From: JBARRO01 sp049644265 | GTDB lineage: Bacteria; Bacteroidota; Ignavibacteria; UBA10030 | Length of the DNA: 14,110 nucleotides | Assembly: GCA_049644265.1 (NCBI GenBank) | Contig: JBARRO010000042.1 | Location: forward strand, 1-14,110 | Direction: 5' to 3' | Shown here: piece by piece, positions 13,258-14,110 of the stretch | How positions within the stretch are numbered: position 1 is the stretch's first letter | How the letters are laid out: each line of letters begins with the position of its first letter | Notes under the pieces: generated by a model | Database searches by the model: none | What the model saw: only the letters and a program-made list of their open reading frames with translations | What the model was told of the DNA's origin: nothing | Translations under genes and position numbers: made by a program

Positions 13258-14110
13258 AGAAAAGAGTCCTGGTGTTCGCAACCCTGGCAATCGTTGCCCT
13301 CTGTCGTGCGCAGAGTCCGGTCATCAGCGAAGCGTCAAAGCTGGAGGAAGCGGGAAAGTTCAAAGAAGCCGGAGAACTCCTGCAGGCTGCACTCGTAGAC
13401 AAGAGCTCAACGCAAACGGAAGCGGAGAACAAAACACTGGCGTTCGAAATCGATCGGCTGAAGAGAATCCGAATGGACTATTCTCTGACTGAAGATCGGC
13501 TCTTTGCGATTCTGCAGAAGGCCGTTCGAGCGATCACAAAGGAAGAATTCCAGAAATGGATTCAAGAGGGCAGATTCGACCGCCGCATGATCGACGGAAC
13601 AGTCTACTACGTCGGGACAAGCCGGAGCAATCTCTTCTGGCGATACCCGGATGCCGCGGCCAGGCGAATCTCTCCTTCCGACGAGTCCAAGTTCGAGCTC
13701 GCCGTCTGGCAAAACTGCCGCGCGATTGTGGATGCTACGGGAAAGCTCCACAAGCCGTACGTGCTCCCGAAGCGGTTCAAGGTTGTCATGAAAGTGAAAG
13801 CAAAACCGAACGCCGCTCCCGACGGAGAAATTATCCGTGCCTGGCTTCCGATTCCGAAGCATTTTCCGTTTCAGACGGACTTCCGGATGACATCTTCGTC
13901 TCCTTCTGCGAATTCCATCGCGGACGAGGAGAGTCCGATTCGCTCGGCATACATGGAACAGGCTGCACTCAAAGATAAGCCGACCGAATTCAGGATTGAG
14001 TATAGCTATACACATCAGGGAATCTTCTTTGACCTTCAACCGGAGCAGGTTCAACCGTATGGAGAACTTGATCCAGCCATCAGCGAGTTTACGAAAGAAG
14101 GCCCTCACGT
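13254..14110 (+). CDS. Exported transglutaminase-like protein, 3' end beyond window
   Basis: The frame is open from ATG 13254 to the last base (285 full codons, no stop), so the gene is cut by the window end. Residues 1-19 are a signal peptide (KKRVLVFATLAIVALCRA, cleavage before QS). A helical TPR-like segment follows (EASKLEEAGKFKEAGELLQAAL, in two parts, about 26-47). Then come LTKEEF-like and WIQEGRFDRRMIDGTVYYVGTSRSNLFWRYPDA features (about 95-135), and a beta-rich region with EIIRAWLPIPKHFPF (about 192-206), which resembles the N-terminal part of bacterial transglutaminase/protease-like proteins where this strand precedes the Cys-His-Asp core. The core itself is not in the window, so catalytic ability cannot be judged. 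Its start overlaps the stop of the preceding membrane protein gene by 4 bases. Confidence 0.7.
   Translation, partial: MKKRVLVFATLAIVALCRAQSPVISEASKLEEAGKFKEAGELLQAALVDKSSTQTEAENKTLAFEIDRLKRIRMDYSLTEDRLFAILQKAVRAITKEEFQKWIQEGRFDRRMIDGTVYYVGTSRSNLFWRYPDAAARRISPSDESKFELAVWQNCRAIVDATGKLHKPYVLPKRFKVVMKVKAKPNAAPDGEIIRAWLPIPKHFPFQTDFRMTSSSPSANSIADEESPIRSAYMEQAALKDKPTEFRIEYSYTHQGIFFDLQPEQVQPYGELDPAISEFTKEGPH

Overview
The window is a stretch of bacterial chromosome with GC a little above 50%. It carries 14 confident or likely genes, nearly all on the + strand. The gene content fits a member of the FCB group, most plausibly an Ignavibacteria/Chlorobi-like or deep Bacteroidota lineage. Pointers are a DUF2911 protein, a DUF1460 amidase-like protein, an outer-membrane barrel ending in Phe, a eukaryote-like NDH-2 and a CHASE2-SpoIIE phosphatase. 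Several genes have good Shine-Dalgarno sequences (for example before 2104, 4321, 9264 and 9716), which argues against typical Bacteroidia, where these are usually weak. This placement is an inference from gene families, not a database match.

Layout: (1) 1-3531, housekeeping and iron: family 4 uracil-DNA glycosylase, an MbfA-like ferritin/VIT iron exporter, and the replicative helicase DnaB. (2) 3541-6660, cell envelope and small enzymes: a small outer-membrane barrel, a DUF1460 cell-wall amidase-like protein, a macro-domain ADP-ribose hydrolase, a DUF2911 exported protein and a CDGSH iron-sulfur protein. (3) 6661-7927, a repeat-rich zone around a minus-strand SpoU-family RNA methyltransferase: a paired-hairpin REP/BIME-like element on its 3' side and a duplicated CACGAAT-type hairpin on its 5' side. 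(4) 7928-9172, a type II NADH dehydrogenase. (5) 9189-9570, a 382-bp segment bounded by inverted repeats, holding a promoter, a strong ribosome-binding site and a 77-codon gene of unknown function but no transposase. (6) 9716-14110, a signalling cluster: STAS anti-anti-sigma protein, CHASE2-SpoIIE PP2C phosphatase, an unknown three-helix membrane protein, and an exported transglutaminase-like protein cut off by the window end.

In cluster (6) the phosphatase is expected to dephosphorylate the STAS protein, the output half of a partner-switching pathway. The matching serine kinase and sigma factor are not in the window. The two downstream genes are close behind (18-bp gap, then a 4-bp ATGA overlap) and may be co-transcribed with the phosphatase.

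The most unusual material is non-coding: three intergenic regions carry degenerate short tandem repeats (units of 6, 7 and about 8-11 bases), two of them folded into inverted arms, plus the REP-like pair and the 382-bp inverted-repeat cassette. No rRNA, tRNA, CRISPR array, phage gene or full insertion sequence was found.
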